A program made the translations under genes and the position numbers. This document shows, in pieces, positions 28,006 through 36,121 of a DNA stretch of 64,000 nucleotides. The notes below the pieces were generated by a model that made no database searches, was not told where the DNA came from, and was given only the letters and a program-made list of their open reading frames with translations. Position 1 is the stretch's first letter, and the number at the start of each line of letters is the position of its first letter. Source of the DNA: Streptomyces fructofermentans (GTDB lineage: Bacteria; Actinomycetota; Actinomycetes; Streptomycetales; Streptomycetaceae); contig NZ_BMWD01000002.1 in assembly GCF_014651055.1 (NCBI RefSeq), forward strand, positions 350,028 to 414,027. Reading direction: 5' to 3'.

Positions 28006-28851
28006 TTGAACATCCTGCTGACCGGCGCCACGGGCAAAGTCGGCCGCCACGTGACGCAGACGCTGGTGGCGTCGGGGCACCGGGTACGGGCCCTCACCCG
28101 CTCGCCCGGGGCCGCCGCGCTGCCCGCCGGGGCCGAGGTCGTCGAGGGCGACCTGGAACGGCCGGAGACCCTGCCCGCCGCGCTGGAGGACATCGATCGG
28201 ATGTACCTCTTCCCGGTCCCCGGGACCGCCCACGAGGTCGCCGCGCTGGCCCGGAAGGCGGGCGTGCGCCGCATCGTCGTCCTGTCGTCCAGTTCGGTGC
28301 TCAGCGACGACGAGGCCAACCACAGCGCCCGGCACCACCGCACGGTCGAACAGGCCGTCGAGGAGAGCGGGGTGGAGTGGACCTTCGTGCGCCCCGACGA
28401 GTTCGCCGGGAACGTGATCTGGAAGTGGGGCCACTCCATCCGTACGGAGGACGTGGTCCGCGCCCCGTACGGCGGGGCCGCCCGGGCGCTCGTCCACGAG
28501 GCCGACGTCGCGGCGGTGGCCGCGGCGGCCCTGCTGGAGGACGGCCACGGGGGCGCCCGCTACGAGGTGACCGGGCCCCGCGCCCTGACCCAGGTCGAGC
28601 AGGTGGCCACCCTGGCGCGGGCCGTCGGCCGCGAGATCCGCTTCGAGGAGCTGAGCCGCGAGGCGGGACGCGAGGCGATGAGCGGCTTCATGCCGCCCCC
28701 GGTCGTCGAGATGGTCCTCGACTACCTCGCCGCCTCGGTCGTCGAGCCCGGCCCGGTGACCACGGTGGTGCGCGACGTCACGGGCCGGGAGCCGCTCTCG
28801 TTCGCCCGGTGGGCCGAGGACAACGCCGGCGTCTTCAGCGCGTCCGAGTAG
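28006..28851 (+). CDS. NmrA-like NAD(P)H-dependent reductase (atypical SDR)
   Basis: A 281-residue protein starting at TTG 28006 (GAGGAGGGG site). The Rossmann motif 'ILLTGATGKVGRHV' (GxxGxxG) opens the protein; 'RIVVLSSSSVLSDDE' and 'EWTFVRPDEFAGN' are typical of the NmrA/atypical SDR group that lacks the YxxxK pair. Placed divergently from the AclR-like gene and within the anthracycline cluster, it is a good candidate for the quinone-reducing partner in two-component C-1 hydroxylation, as SnoaW is for SnoaL2. This role is inferred from position and fold, not from a recognised close relative. Confidence 0.65.
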   Translation: MNILLTGATGKVGRHVTQTLVASGHRVRALTRSPGAAALPAGAEVVEGDLERPETLPAALEDIDRMYLFPVPGTAHEVAALARKAGVRRIVVLSSSSVLSDDEANHSARHHRTVEQAVEESGVEWTFVRPDEFAGNVIWKWGHSIRTEDVVRAPYGGAARALVHEADVAAVAAAALLEDGHGGARYEVTGPRALTQVEQVATLARAVGREIRFEELSREAGREAMSGFMPPPVVEMVLDYLAASVVEPGPVTTVVRDVTGREPLSFARWAEDNAGVFSASE

Positions 28852-28883
28852 GCCGGCGAGACCACCAGACGGAGGGAACCCCC

Positions 28884-29606
28884 ATGTACGGACCCGGGAT
28901 GGCAGAGATCTACGAGATCCTCCACCAGGCACGGGGCAAGGACTACCGGGCGGAGGCCGCCACCGTGGCGGGCCACGTCCGGGTCCGCAGCCCGCGGGCC
29001 GCCACGCTGCTGGACGTCGCCTGCGGCACGGGCGCCCATCTGCGCGAGTTCGCCGGCCTCTTCGACGAGGTCGAGGGGCTGGAGCTGTCCGACGCCATGC
29101 TGGCGGCGGCCCGTGCCGCGGTGCCCGCCGCCGTCGTGCACGGCGGTGACATGCGCGAACTCGCCCTGGGCCGCTCGTACGACGTCATCACCTGCATGTT
29201 CGGCTCCATCGCCTATCTCAAGGACACCTCGGAACTGACGTCCACGCTGCGGTCGTTCGCGGAGCACCTGACGCCCGGCGGTGTGGTCGCGGTCGATCCG
29301 TGGTGGTTCCTGGAGACGTCCGTGGAGCATCACGTCAGCGGGGACACCGTCACCGTGGGCCGGCGCACGATGACCCGCGTCTCCTACACGGAGCGCGAGG
29401 AGCGCACCTCGCACATGACCGTGCACTATGTGGTGGCCGAACCCGGCGGCGGGGTACGGCACTTCGCCGAGCGGCACGACCTGACGCTGTTCACCAGGGC
29501 GGAGTACGAGGAGGCCTTCGCGAAGGCCGGGCTGCGAGTGGCCCACATCGACGGGATCCAGTCGGGACGGGGCCTGTTCGTCGCGGTCGGCGACACGGAC
29601 CTTTAG
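28884..29606 (+). CDS. DesVI/TylM1-like sugar N-methyltransferase (second copy)
   Basis: A 240-residue SAM methyltransferase. 'LLDVACGTGAHL' is the SAM loop; 'YEILHQARGKDY' near the start and 'GGVVAVDPWWFLE' in the middle are hallmarks of TDP-3-aminosugar N-methyltransferases such as DesVI and TylM1. It is clearly related to AknX2 at 50064-50780 but diverged, with 'VDPWWFLE' where AknX2 has 'VEPWWFPE'. It may perform one of the two N-methylations of rhodosamine, act on another amine, or be redundant. It follows the reductase gene by 32 bases and ends before a convergent terminator. Confidence 0.75.
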   Translation: MYGPGMAEIYEILHQARGKDYRAEAATVAGHVRVRSPRAATLLDVACGTGAHLREFAGLFDEVEGLELSDAMLAAARAAVPAAVVHGGDMRELALGRSYDVITCMFGSIAYLKDTSELTSTLRSFAEHLTPGGVVAVDPWWFLETSVEHHVSGDTVTVGRRTMTRVSYTEREERTSHMTVHYVVAEPGGGVRHFAERHDLTLFTRAEYEEAFAKAGLRVAHIDGIQSGRGLFVAVGDTDL

Positions 29607-29782
29607 GACGCGGGTGGTTCGCGCCCGCCCCGCGGGGCGGGCCGCGCGGCCGGGGGCGGCGGTCCCCTGCCGTCCCGGCATCACCCGGTCCGGTGAGCGG
29701 CGACGGGCCGCGACCGGGCCGGGGGACGGCGGGCGGCGGGCGGCGACCGGCGGCGCCTCACGCCGACTCGCGCACACGGAAG

Positions 29783-29813
29783 GGGCGGTGACCGCAGGTA
29801 GCGGTCACCGCCC
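29783..29813. terminator. Hairpin between convergent methyltransferase and aknOx genes
   Basis: GGGCGGTGACCGC (29783-29795) pairs perfectly with 29801-29813 around a 5-base loop (AGGTA). A/T-containing sequence flanks the stem on both sides. This fits a bidirectional terminator just beyond the aknOx stop. Confidence 0.75.
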
Positions 29814-29824
29814 TTCGCCGTCCG

Positions 29825-31480
29825 TCAGCCCGGAAGCCGTACGGACAGCGCGTGCCGGAAGACGTTCTTCGGGTCCCAGCGGGCCTTCACCCGCTGCAGG
29901 CGCGGGTAGTTGCCCTTGTAGTAGAGCGTGTGCCAGGGCATCCCGGAGGTGTTCCACTCCGGGTCGGCCAGGTCGATGTCGGGGTAGTTGATGAAGGTCC
30001 CCTCCGTGCGGTCGCCGGGCACCGGAACACCGCCGGTGGCGGCGAAGACCTCACGGTAGGTCTCCCTGATCCAGGCGAGGTTGGCGTCGTCCTGGTCGGG
30101 GTCCATCCAGGTCGCGGACATCCACACCTTGATGATGGAGTCGCGCTGCGCCGTGGCCGTCGCCGTCTCCGGCACGGAGTTGACCTTGGCCCCGTAGGAG
30201 TAGAGCGAGACCTCGCCCCAGACCTGGGAGTCCGCGCTCAGGCGCGCGTAGAGGGTGGCGACCTGCGCGGCGGTCCACGGCTTCCGCAGATAGGCGCCCT
30301 TCGACTTGGTCCGGTCGAAGCCCCCGGTGTCGAACTTGTTGGCCAGCGTGGCGCGCAGCCAGGGTTCCGTGCTGCGCTGGACGGCCGGCTCGACACCGGT
30401 GCCCTCGTTGATCGCGGCCACGAAGTCGTTCAACAGCCCCTCGGCGCCGTCCAGTCCGCCGTCGATCTGGATGTCGAGCACGATCTGCCCGGCGGCCCGG
30501 CTGTTGAGGTAGAAGACGCTGTGCAGACTGGCGTACGGGGTGCCGGCGGCGCTGTTGCGCTGGTGCCAGGCCCCGTGGTTGTCGATGATCCGGGTGAACG
30601 CCTGCTCGGTGAGGGCGGTCCACTCCCAGGTCACCAGGTGCCGCAGCGTGGACCTGGGCGCCTTGGGCAGCAGGGCGGAGGGGTCGTTGCCGGTGGCCCC
30701 AGGGGTACGGAACCAGTACCGGGTGACGATGCCGAAGTTGCCGCCGCCGCCTCCCGTGTGGGCCCACCACAGCTCGCGGTTGGGGTCGCCCTCGGCGCTG
30801 GTGGCCACGACCTTGCGGGCCCGGCCGGAGGCGTCCACGACGACGACCTCGACCGCGTACAGGTGGTCGGCCACGACGCCGTCGCGGCGGGACAGCGGGC
30901 CGTAGCCGCCGCCCAGGACGTGCCCGCCGACGCCCACCTGCGGGCAGACACCGGCCGGGATGGTCACGCCCCAGTCGAGGTACAGGGTGCGGTACGCCTC
31001 GCCGAGGGTGGCGCCGGGCTCGACCGCGAAGGCGCGTCTGCCGGAGTCGTAGAAGACCTGTCTCATCTCGGACATGTCGATGACGGCACGGACGGCCGGG
31101 TCGTCCACGAAGCCCTCGAAGCAGTGGCCGCCGCTGCGCACGGCGATCCGCTGCCCCGCGTCCATGGCACGGTTCACGGCGTCGACGACCTGGTCCGCGG
31201 TGTGGACGACGTACACGGCGTCCGGCTTGCCGCGGAACCGTCCGTTGAAGCCTCTGCTGACCAGGTCCTGGTAGCGCCGGTCCGTGCGGTCCACCGCGAC
31301 GAGCCCGGTCCGCGGAGCGCACGCGCCGCCTTCCGCCGCCTCCGGCACGGCCGCCTCGGCGGCCGCGGCACCGGGGACGGCCGTGGTCACCACGGCGGCT
31401 CCGCCGACGGCTGCCGCACTGCCGAGGAATCCGCGGCGCGTGAATTCGTTCAACACAAATACCTTTCCCTTCCGAACCAT
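29825..31480 (-). CDS. aknOx: Aclacinomycin oxidoreductase AknOx (bicovalent FAD, secreted)
   Basis: A 551-residue berberine-bridge-type flavoenzyme with a Tat-like signal (FTRRGFLG). Subtracting 49 gives the published mature AknOx numbering, and every key residue agrees: His119 (His70) and Cys179 (Cys130) for bicovalent FAD, Tyr193 (Tyr144), Tyr427 (Tyr378) and Tyr499 (Tyr450). AknOx oxidises the terminal rhodinose of aclacinomycin N to cinerulose A and then to L-aculose, using the same site twice, probably outside the cell. ATG 31480 has AGAGG upstream; a GTG at 31456 is an alternative. Its presence predicts a third-sugar rhodinose in the product. Confidence 0.95.
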   Translation of the reverse strand: MVRKGKVFVLNEFTRRGFLGSAAAVGGAAVVTTAVPGAAAAEAAVPEAAEGGACAPRTGLVAVDRTDRRYQDLVSRGFNGRFRGKPDAVYVVHTADQVVDAVNRAMDAGQRIAVRSGGHCFEGFVDDPAVRAVIDMSEMRQVFYDSGRRAFAVEPGATLGEAYRTLYLDWGVTIPAGVCPQVGVGGHVLGGGYGPLSRRDGVVADHLYAVEVVVVDASGRARKVVATSAEGDPNRELWWAHTGGGGGNFGIVTRYWFRTPGATGNDPSALLPKAPRSTLRHLVTWEWTALTEQAFTRIIDNHGAWHQRNSAAGTPYASLHSVFYLNSRAAGQIVLDIQIDGGLDGAEGLLNDFVAAINEGTGVEPAVQRSTEPWLRATLANKFDTGGFDRTKSKGAYLRKPWTAAQVATLYARLSADSQVWGEVSLYSYGAKVNSVPETATATAQRDSIIKVWMSATWMDPDQDDANLAWIRETYREVFAATGGVPVPGDRTEGTFINYPDIDLADPEWNTSGMPWHTLYYKGNYPRLQRVKARWDPKNVFRHALSVRLPG

Positions 31481-31529
31481 GAGATGCCTCTGAGAATTCA
31501 CCCGGAGTTCCGCGGCGGGACGGTCGAGG

Positions 31530-32024
31530 TCACGGCTCGACGGGCTCCAGGATCACCACGGGAATCTCCCGGGTGGTCTTCTTCTGATAGCTCTTGTACT
31601 GCGGGAAGAGTCCCGTCATCAGCGTCCAGAGTTCCGGCTTCTCCTCGGCGGTCGCCGTACGCGCCCGTACGTCCAGGTGTTCCTCACCGACCTGGACATG
31701 GGCTTCGGGGCAGGCCACGAGGTTGAGGTACCAGAGCGGATGCTCGGGCTTTCCGCCGTTCGAGCCGACCACGACGATGCTCCCGCCGTCCCGGCCGTAG
31801 ATGACCGCGGTGCGGCGGAGCTTTCCCGATTTCCGGCCCCGGGTGGTGAGGAGCAGGGTGTCCAGCCCGTACCACTTCTGCCCCTCCTTCCCGCCGCTGC
31901 GGTCGTAGCGGCGGATGTGCGCCGCGACCCAGCCCGTGGGACTGTCCGATGGCACCTCGTCCCGCGGCGCGTCCTGCTGCCCGGCCTGCTGCTCGTCCTG
32001 CTCCTGCTGGTGGTCCTCCGGCAC
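31530..32024 (-). CDS. DDN-like F420-dependent nitroreductase-family protein
   Basis: A 164-residue protein starting at GTG 32024 (AGGAGGGG site). After a 30-residue Gln/Glu/Asp-rich leader comes the deazaflavin-dependent nitroreductase pattern: 'LDTLLLTTRGRKSGKLRRTAVIYG', 'IVVVGSNGGKPEHPLWYLNLVA' and 'LFPQYKSYQKKTTREIPVVIL'. Such proteins bind F420 and reduce quinones or enones, which would suit either anthraquinone detoxification or tailoring. A palindromic operator sits 13 bases upstream of the start and matches those at the exporter, implying joint control. The substrate is not known. Confidence 0.8.
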   Translation of the reverse strand: MPEDHQQEQDEQQAGQQDAPRDEVPSDSPTGWVAAHIRRYDRSGGKEGQKWYGLDTLLLTTRGRKSGKLRRTAVIYGRDGGSIVVVGSNGGKPEHPLWYLNLVACPEAHVQVGEEHLDVRARTATAEEKPELWTLMTGLFPQYKSYQKKTTREIPVVILEPVEP

Positions 32025-32036
32025 GGCCCCTCCTGG

Positions 32037-32054
32037 CTAATCAAATTTGGCTAG
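32037..32054. promoter_or_regulatory. CAAATTTG operator at the F420-reductase gene
   Basis: CTAATCAAATTTGGCTAG fits the dyad CTA(2)CAAATTTG(2)TAG and lies immediately upstream of the ribosome site of the 31530-32024 gene, where a bound protein would block transcription. It shares the core AATCAAATTTG with the site at 26531. Confidence 0.65.
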
Positions 32055-32204
32055 TCGCCACCCTAGTCAGGCCCGGCCGAGCGGTGCAATCGATTGCGGA
32101 CACCGCGTCGCGGGGCACTGAGGGCCGGCCGGGCCCGTCGGTGCGGCCCCGGCCGGCCCTTCCGTGCCGCCCGACCGGCCCTTCGGTGAGACCGGTCGAC
32201 GGCC

Positions 32205-32256
32205 GGTCCGTGGGCCCGGTCCGTGGGCCCGGTCCGTGGGCCCGGTCCGTGGGCCC
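32205..32256. repeat. Four tandem copies of a 13-bp unit
   Basis: GGTCCGTGGGCCC is repeated four times without change (32205, 32218, 32231, 32244) directly beyond the aknI stop, within the 32025-32271 intergenic stretch. Related GGTCCG/GGCCC motifs continue upstream to about 32130. No gene is seen in it. Confidence 0.85.
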
Positions 32257-32271
32257 GGTCAGCAGGACGGG

Positions 32272-33114
32272 TCAGTAGGGCCGGCCGCCGCTGAACGCCG
32301 TGGCCGGCGCGGCGGCCGGGAACCGGCTCACGGCGAAGCGCGGCTCGAAGTCCGTGTCCGCGTTCAGCACCGCCTGGTGCAGCCGCTGCACCTGGGGACC
32401 CGGTTCCAGCCCCAGGCCCGCGACCAGCGCACCCCGCAGCCGGTGGAAGATCTGGAGCGCCTGGGCCCGGCGCCCGCTGAGGTGCAGGGCCCACATGTAC
32501 TGGCCGTGCAGCCCCTCGTGCAGCGGGTTCTCCACCGTGAGGGCCGCCAGCTCGGACAGCACCTCGCGGTACATGCCGAGCCGCAGCTCCACGTCGACCA
32601 GGCACTCGAAGGCGGACAGCCGGGACTCCTCCAACTGCCGCCGCCTGCTCTCCAGCACCCGCCCGGCCGGCACGTCCACCAGTGCCGGTCCGCGCCACAG
32701 CAGGAGAGCCTCGTTCAGGTCGCGCACCCCCGCCGCCTCGTCGCCCCGCGTCAGCGCCTCGCGGCCGGAGGCCACCAGCCGCTGGTAGCGGTGGACGTCG
32801 AGCACGCCCGCCTCGGCGGTCAGGAGGTATCCGCCGGTCCTGGTCACCAGGATGTCGCGGGCCACCTCGACGGTGCTCAGCCCGGTCACCGCGCAGAACA
32901 TCTTCCGCAGATTCAGGATGTACGTCTGCAGCGTGGTCGGACCGCTCACCGGCGGGTCGTCGTCCCACAGGTCGCGCACCAGCGAAGGCACCGGCACCAC
33001 CTGCCCCGCGTGCACGATCAGCATGGCCAGTACGTTGCGCAGTTTCGGGGCACTCGGAGCGGTCGTCTCCCCGTCCACCCGCACCTGCAGCGGCCCCAGA
33101 ACACCGAATTCCAT
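32272..33114 (-). CDS. aknI: SARP-family pathway activator (AknI/DnrI-like)
   Basis: A 280-residue SARP. An OmpR-type winged helix lies at about 1-95 ('EFGVLGPLQVRVDG', 'LRNVLAMLIVHAGQVV', 'LQTYILNLRKMF') followed by the bacterial transcriptional activator (BTAD) helices to about 250. This is the size of DnrI, the activator of daunorubicin genes. It is transcribed with aknH (29-base gap). Start ATG 33114 follows GAGGGGGG. It should activate the akn promoters by binding heptad repeats; I could not identify the repeats with confidence. Confidence 0.9.
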   Translation of the reverse strand: MEFGVLGPLQVRVDGETTAPSAPKLRNVLAMLIVHAGQVVPVPSLVRDLWDDDPPVSGPTTLQTYILNLRKMFCAVTGLSTVEVARDILVTRTGGYLLTAEAGVLDVHRYQRLVASGREALTRGDEAAGVRDLNEALLLWRGPALVDVPAGRVLESRRRQLEESRLSAFECLVDVELRLGMYREVLSELAALTVENPLHEGLHGQYMWALHLSGRRAQALQIFHRLRGALVAGLGLEPGPQVQRLHQAVLNADTDFEPRFAVSRFPAAAPATAFSGGRPY

Positions 33115-33143
33115 CGCGCCCCCCTCAGCTTTCGCGTCCGCCG

Positions 33144-33578
33144 TCAGGGACGGCGGTGCTCCTTCTCCGGCCACGGCTCGCCGAGCTGCCGGTACGTGCC
33201 CTGGTAGTCGGGCCAGTCGCGGTGGTGGTGGATCTTTCCGTCGACGAAGTGGAGGAGGTGGATCTGCTCCCCGGAGAACAGCCGCCCGGTGGGCGCCATG
33301 CCGACCATCTCGCCGACGTGCCGCCCGTAGAGCACCAGCCGGGCCCGCACCCAGTCGCCGTTCTCCTCGTACGCCACCTCCTCGAGGCGCGCCTCCTCCG
33401 AGAAAGTCCTCTTGACCCACGCGACATTGATCGCGAAAAGCTCGGGGCCGCGCATCGACGTGAATTCCAGAGTCCCTGGATTCATGTACTCCGGATGGAT
33501 GTACTCGGCCACATCGTCCGTTTTCCCGGTGTTGTACGCCTCGACCATGCGGCGCACGCTGGCAATCTGCTCGCTCAC
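33144..33578 (-). CDS. aknH: Aklanonic acid methyl ester cyclase AknH
   Basis: A 144-residue SnoaL-fold cyclase closing the fourth ring of the anthracycline by an intramolecular aldol reaction. The catalytic Asp121 and His107 of the SnoaL/AknH family fall at exactly these positions, and Tyr15 and Asn51, linked to the 9R stereochemistry of AknH, are both present. The aglycone is therefore predicted to have aklavinone stereochemistry rather than that of nogalamycin. GTG 33578 has a GGAGGGG site. It is divergent from the methyltransferase gene that makes its substrate. Confidence 0.95.
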   Translation of the reverse strand: MSEQIASVRRMVEAYNTGKTDDVAEYIHPEYMNPGTLEFTSMRGPELFAINVAWVKRTFSEEARLEEVAYEENGDWVRARLVLYGRHVGEMVGMAPTGRLFSGEQIHLLHFVDGKIHHHRDWPDYQGTYRQLGEPWPEKEHRRP

Positions 33579-33780
33579 GTTTTCCCCTCCTGAATCGCTG
33601 CCGTACGTGACGGATTCGATTATGAGGAGCCGGAACCGCCGGGAACAAGGGCCCACGGCGCCCGTACGGCCTTCTTTGCATTGCGTCCATCGACAGTCCA
33701 GTGGCACTCCAACAGCCCTCCATCCGTGCCCGAGACGGAGCGGTGAAAGTGGGAAATACATCGAGAGAGCGGGAGAGCCA
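33579..33780. promoter_or_regulatory. Divergent aknH-aknI / aknG promoter region
   Basis: This 202-base region is markedly A/T-richer than the flanking genes, with stretches such as GATTCGATTATGAG and GGGAAATACATCGAGAG. It must drive both aknH-aknI (minus) and aknG (plus) and is an expected SARP target. No clear heptad array was resolved by eye. Confidence 0.5.
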
Positions 33781-34641
33781 GTGGACACGTCCACGTACAA
33801 ATCCGAAGTGGCGGCCGCATTCAACAGCGCCGCGGCGTCCTACGACCGGCTCGGCGTGGAATTCTTCACTCCGATGGGCCGGCGCCTGGTGGAGCGCGCG
33901 GCACCCGGCGACGGCGCGCGGGTCCTCGACGTCGGCTGCGGCCGGGGCGCCTGCGTCTTCCCCGCCGCCGAGCTCGTCGGGCCGAAGGGCCGTGTCGTGG
34001 GCATCGACGTCGCCGAGGCGATGATCGAGGAGGCCACGAAGGAGGCCGGGCTGCGGGACGCGGCCAACGTCGAACTGCGTGTGATGGACGGGGAGCACCC
34101 CGACTTCGCGCCCCGCTCGTTCGACGTGGTCATGGGCAGCTACAGCGTGATCTTCCTGCCCGACGCGCCCGCGGCGCTGGCCCGTTACGCGCCGCTGCTC
34201 TCCCCCGGCGGCCGGCTCGCCTTCACCAGCCCGGTGTTCAGCGACGACACGTTCCCGTTCCTGCCCCCCGTGTTCACCGAACTCATCCCGCGCGAACTGC
34301 TGCTCGACCTGCCGCCGCAGTGGCAGCCCGAGCAGCTCCAGAAGCGCTTCAACAGCTGGCTCGCGGACCCGGCCGACCTCGCCCGCACCCTGGAGGACTG
34401 CGGGTTCGAGGCGGTGACGGTGGTCGACGAACCCGTGCGCCTGGTGGCCGAGTCGGGCCTGGCCTGGGTCGACTGGTCGCACACCCAGGGCATGCGGCTG
34501 CTCTGGAACCACCTCGCCGCCGACAAGCGCCTGCAGTTGCGGGAGCGGCTGATCTCCTCGCTCGACGCGATGCGGGACGGGGACGGGCCCCTCACCATCG
34601 ACACGCCCGTGCGGTACGTCACCGCGAGCACGCCGAACTGA
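33781..34641 (+). CDS. aknG: Aklanonic acid methyltransferase AknG (DnrC-like)
   Basis: A 286-residue SAM-dependent methyltransferase starting at GTG 33781. The SAM loop is '[19 protein letters not shown]', followed by '[12 protein letters not shown]' and '[15 protein letters not shown]'. Size and pattern match the family that methylates the carboxylate of aklanonic acid, producing the ester that AknH cyclises. The methyl ester persists in aclacinomycin/cinerubin, and no esterase gene of the RdmC type is present in the window. It ends 440 bases before the convergent aknF. Confidence 0.9.
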   Translation: MDTSTYKSEVAAAFNSAAASYDRLGVEFFTPMGRRLVERAAPGDGARVLDVGCGRGACVFPAAELVGPKGRVVGIDVAEAMIEEATKEAGLRDAANVELRVMDGEHPDFAPRSFDVVMGSYSVIFLPDAPAALARYAPLLSPGGRLAFTSPVFSDDTFPFLPPVFTELIPRELLLDLPPQWQPEQLQKRFNSWLADPADLARTLEDCGFEAVTVVDEPVRLVAESGLAWVDWSHTQGMRLLWNHLAADKRLQLRERLISSLDAMRDGDGPLTIDTPVRYVTASTPN

Positions 34642-35080
34642 CCCCCCGCTCGCGACTGTTGGGGGAACGGGGCGCCGGTTCGGTGCCGGTTGTGTGCCGG
34701 CTCCGTGCGACCCGGGCGTGCGGGGTCCAGCTCCCTACGACCCGGCCGGGCGGGGTTCGGCCCTCGCACAACTCGGCCGTGCGAAGCGGCGATTCCGCAC
34801 GGCCCGTCCGCACGGGGGCGGCTCCCGTACGGCCCCCGGCGGGGCGGGGTTCGGCCCTCGCACAACTCGGCCGTGCGAAGCGGCGATTCCGTACGGCCCG
34901 TCCGCACGGGGCGGCTTCCGTACGGCCCGGCCGTGCGGCTTGGCCCCGTACCACCCGGCCGTGCGGACCTCGGACCCGCTCAACTCGGCCGTTCCGGACA
35001 CGAATCCGAGCAGCCGGGTCGCACGGCCGGCAGGCTCCGTGCGACCCGGGCGGGCGGGGTGGGCGGCGGGCGGCCGTGGG
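34642..35080. repeat. Gene-free spacer with 69-bp direct repeats
   Basis: A block at 34748-34816 recurs almost unchanged at 34842-34910 (period 94 bases). A second pair, beginning GGCTCCGTGCGACCCGGGCG, occurs at about 34698-34725 and 35033-35060. Related GTACGGCCCG/CGGCCGTGCG motifs fill the rest. The stretch lies between convergent aknG and aknF. Open frames through it encode repeated Arg/Pro-rich peptides and are not genes. Confidence 0.8.
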
Positions 35081-36121
35081 TCAGCCGGTGGCGGCCGACC
35101 ACTGCGGACGGCCTCGTCCGTCGCTGCCGCCACCCACCGGATGCCCCGCCGCGGCGATCCGTTCGAGCGCCGCCTCCCAGGCCGCCCGGTCCGCCTCCGG
35201 CGGTCCGGGCCTGGCCGGGAGCAGTGACACCACGGCGCTGCTCCCCCGCCGGACGGCCGGGTGCCGGCGGGCCAGTTGGGACAGCCCCTGCCCCGGCCCC
35301 ACCTCCACCAGCAGATGGTCGCCGGTCGCCAGCAGCCCTTCCAGGGCGGGCCAGAAGAGCACCGGCGCCACCGGCTGCCGCGCCCAGAAGCGCGGGTCGT
35401 CGATGTCGGACTCCGTCAACGGGGCGGCGGTGTAGGCGGAGTGGACGGGCACGGCAGGACGGCCCCTGCGCACAGCGGCGAACCGCTCGGCCGCGCCCCG
35501 GCAGGCGGGTTCGAGCACCGGGCTGTGGAAGGCGCTCAGGGACGGCACCCGACGGCAGACGAAGCCGGCCTCCCGCAGAGCGCGCCCGATCGCGTCGAGC
35601 GGTGCGTCCGGACCCGCGAGGACGGTCTGGCGAGGGGCGTTGACCGCACCCACCACGACGTCCCCGCTGAGGTACGGCGCCACCTCCTGCGTGGACGCGG
35701 CCACGGCGAGCATCCCGCCGGGCGGAGCCGCAGCCAACCGCCGGATCCGGTCGAGCACCAGACCTGCCGCGTCCCGCGGGTCGAACACGCCGGCCAGTGC
35801 CGCCCCGGCCAACTCCCCGATGCTGTGCCCCAGCAGGGCCGCCGGGCGCACGCCCCGGCTCAGCACCAGGCGACCCAGCGCGTGGTCGACGGCGAACAGC
35901 AGCGGCTGCGAGCGGGTCACATGGTCCATGTCCGTGACGGGCAGTTCCGCCAGCCAGTCGTCGCGCATCGGACCGCCCTCGGCGCCGGCCGCCGCGAAGA
36001 ACTCGTCCATGGCCTCGGTGAACACCGGCTCGTGCCCGTAGAGCCCGGCGGCCATGCGCCGGTGCTGGGAGCCCTGGCCCGGCAGCAGCAGGGCGACAGG
36101 CAGGGCGTGTGCGGCGGTCAT
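35081..36121 (-). CDS. aknF: Acyltransferase-like protein AknF (DpsD-like)
   Basis: A 346-residue acyl-CoA:ACP transferase-type protein. The catalytic elbow is intact: Ser100 in GHSIGE, preceded by the 'LLPGQGSQHRRMA' motif. It pairs with the KSIII-like AknE2 in choosing the propionyl starter of anthracyclines; in daunorubicin the equivalent DpsD is dispensable in some settings. ATG 36121 overlaps the aknE2 stop (ATGA). It is the last gene of the minus-strand operon X-B-C-D-E2-F. Confidence 0.92.
   Translation of the reverse strand: MTAAHALPVALLLPGQGSQHRRMAAGLYGHEPVFTEAMDEFFAAAGAEGGPMRDDWLAELPVTDMDHVTRSQPLLFAVDHALGRLVLSRGVRPAALLGHSIGELAGAALAGVFDPRDAAGLVLDRIRRLAAAPPGGMLAVAASTQEVAPYLSGDVVVGAVNAPRQTVLAGPDAPLDAIGRALREAGFVCRRVPSLSAFHSPVLEPACRGAAERFAAVRRGRPAVPVHSAYTAAPLTESDIDDPRFWARQPVAPVLFWPALEGLLATGDHLLVEVGPGQGLSQLARRHPAVRRGSSAVVSLLPARPGPPEADRAAWEAALERIAAAGHPVGGGSDGRGRPQWSAATG

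Noticed and set aside
34748..34910. Insertion-sequence ends or attachment sites
   Set aside because: The repeats are direct, internal to a spacer and not associated with a transposase or integrase gene.
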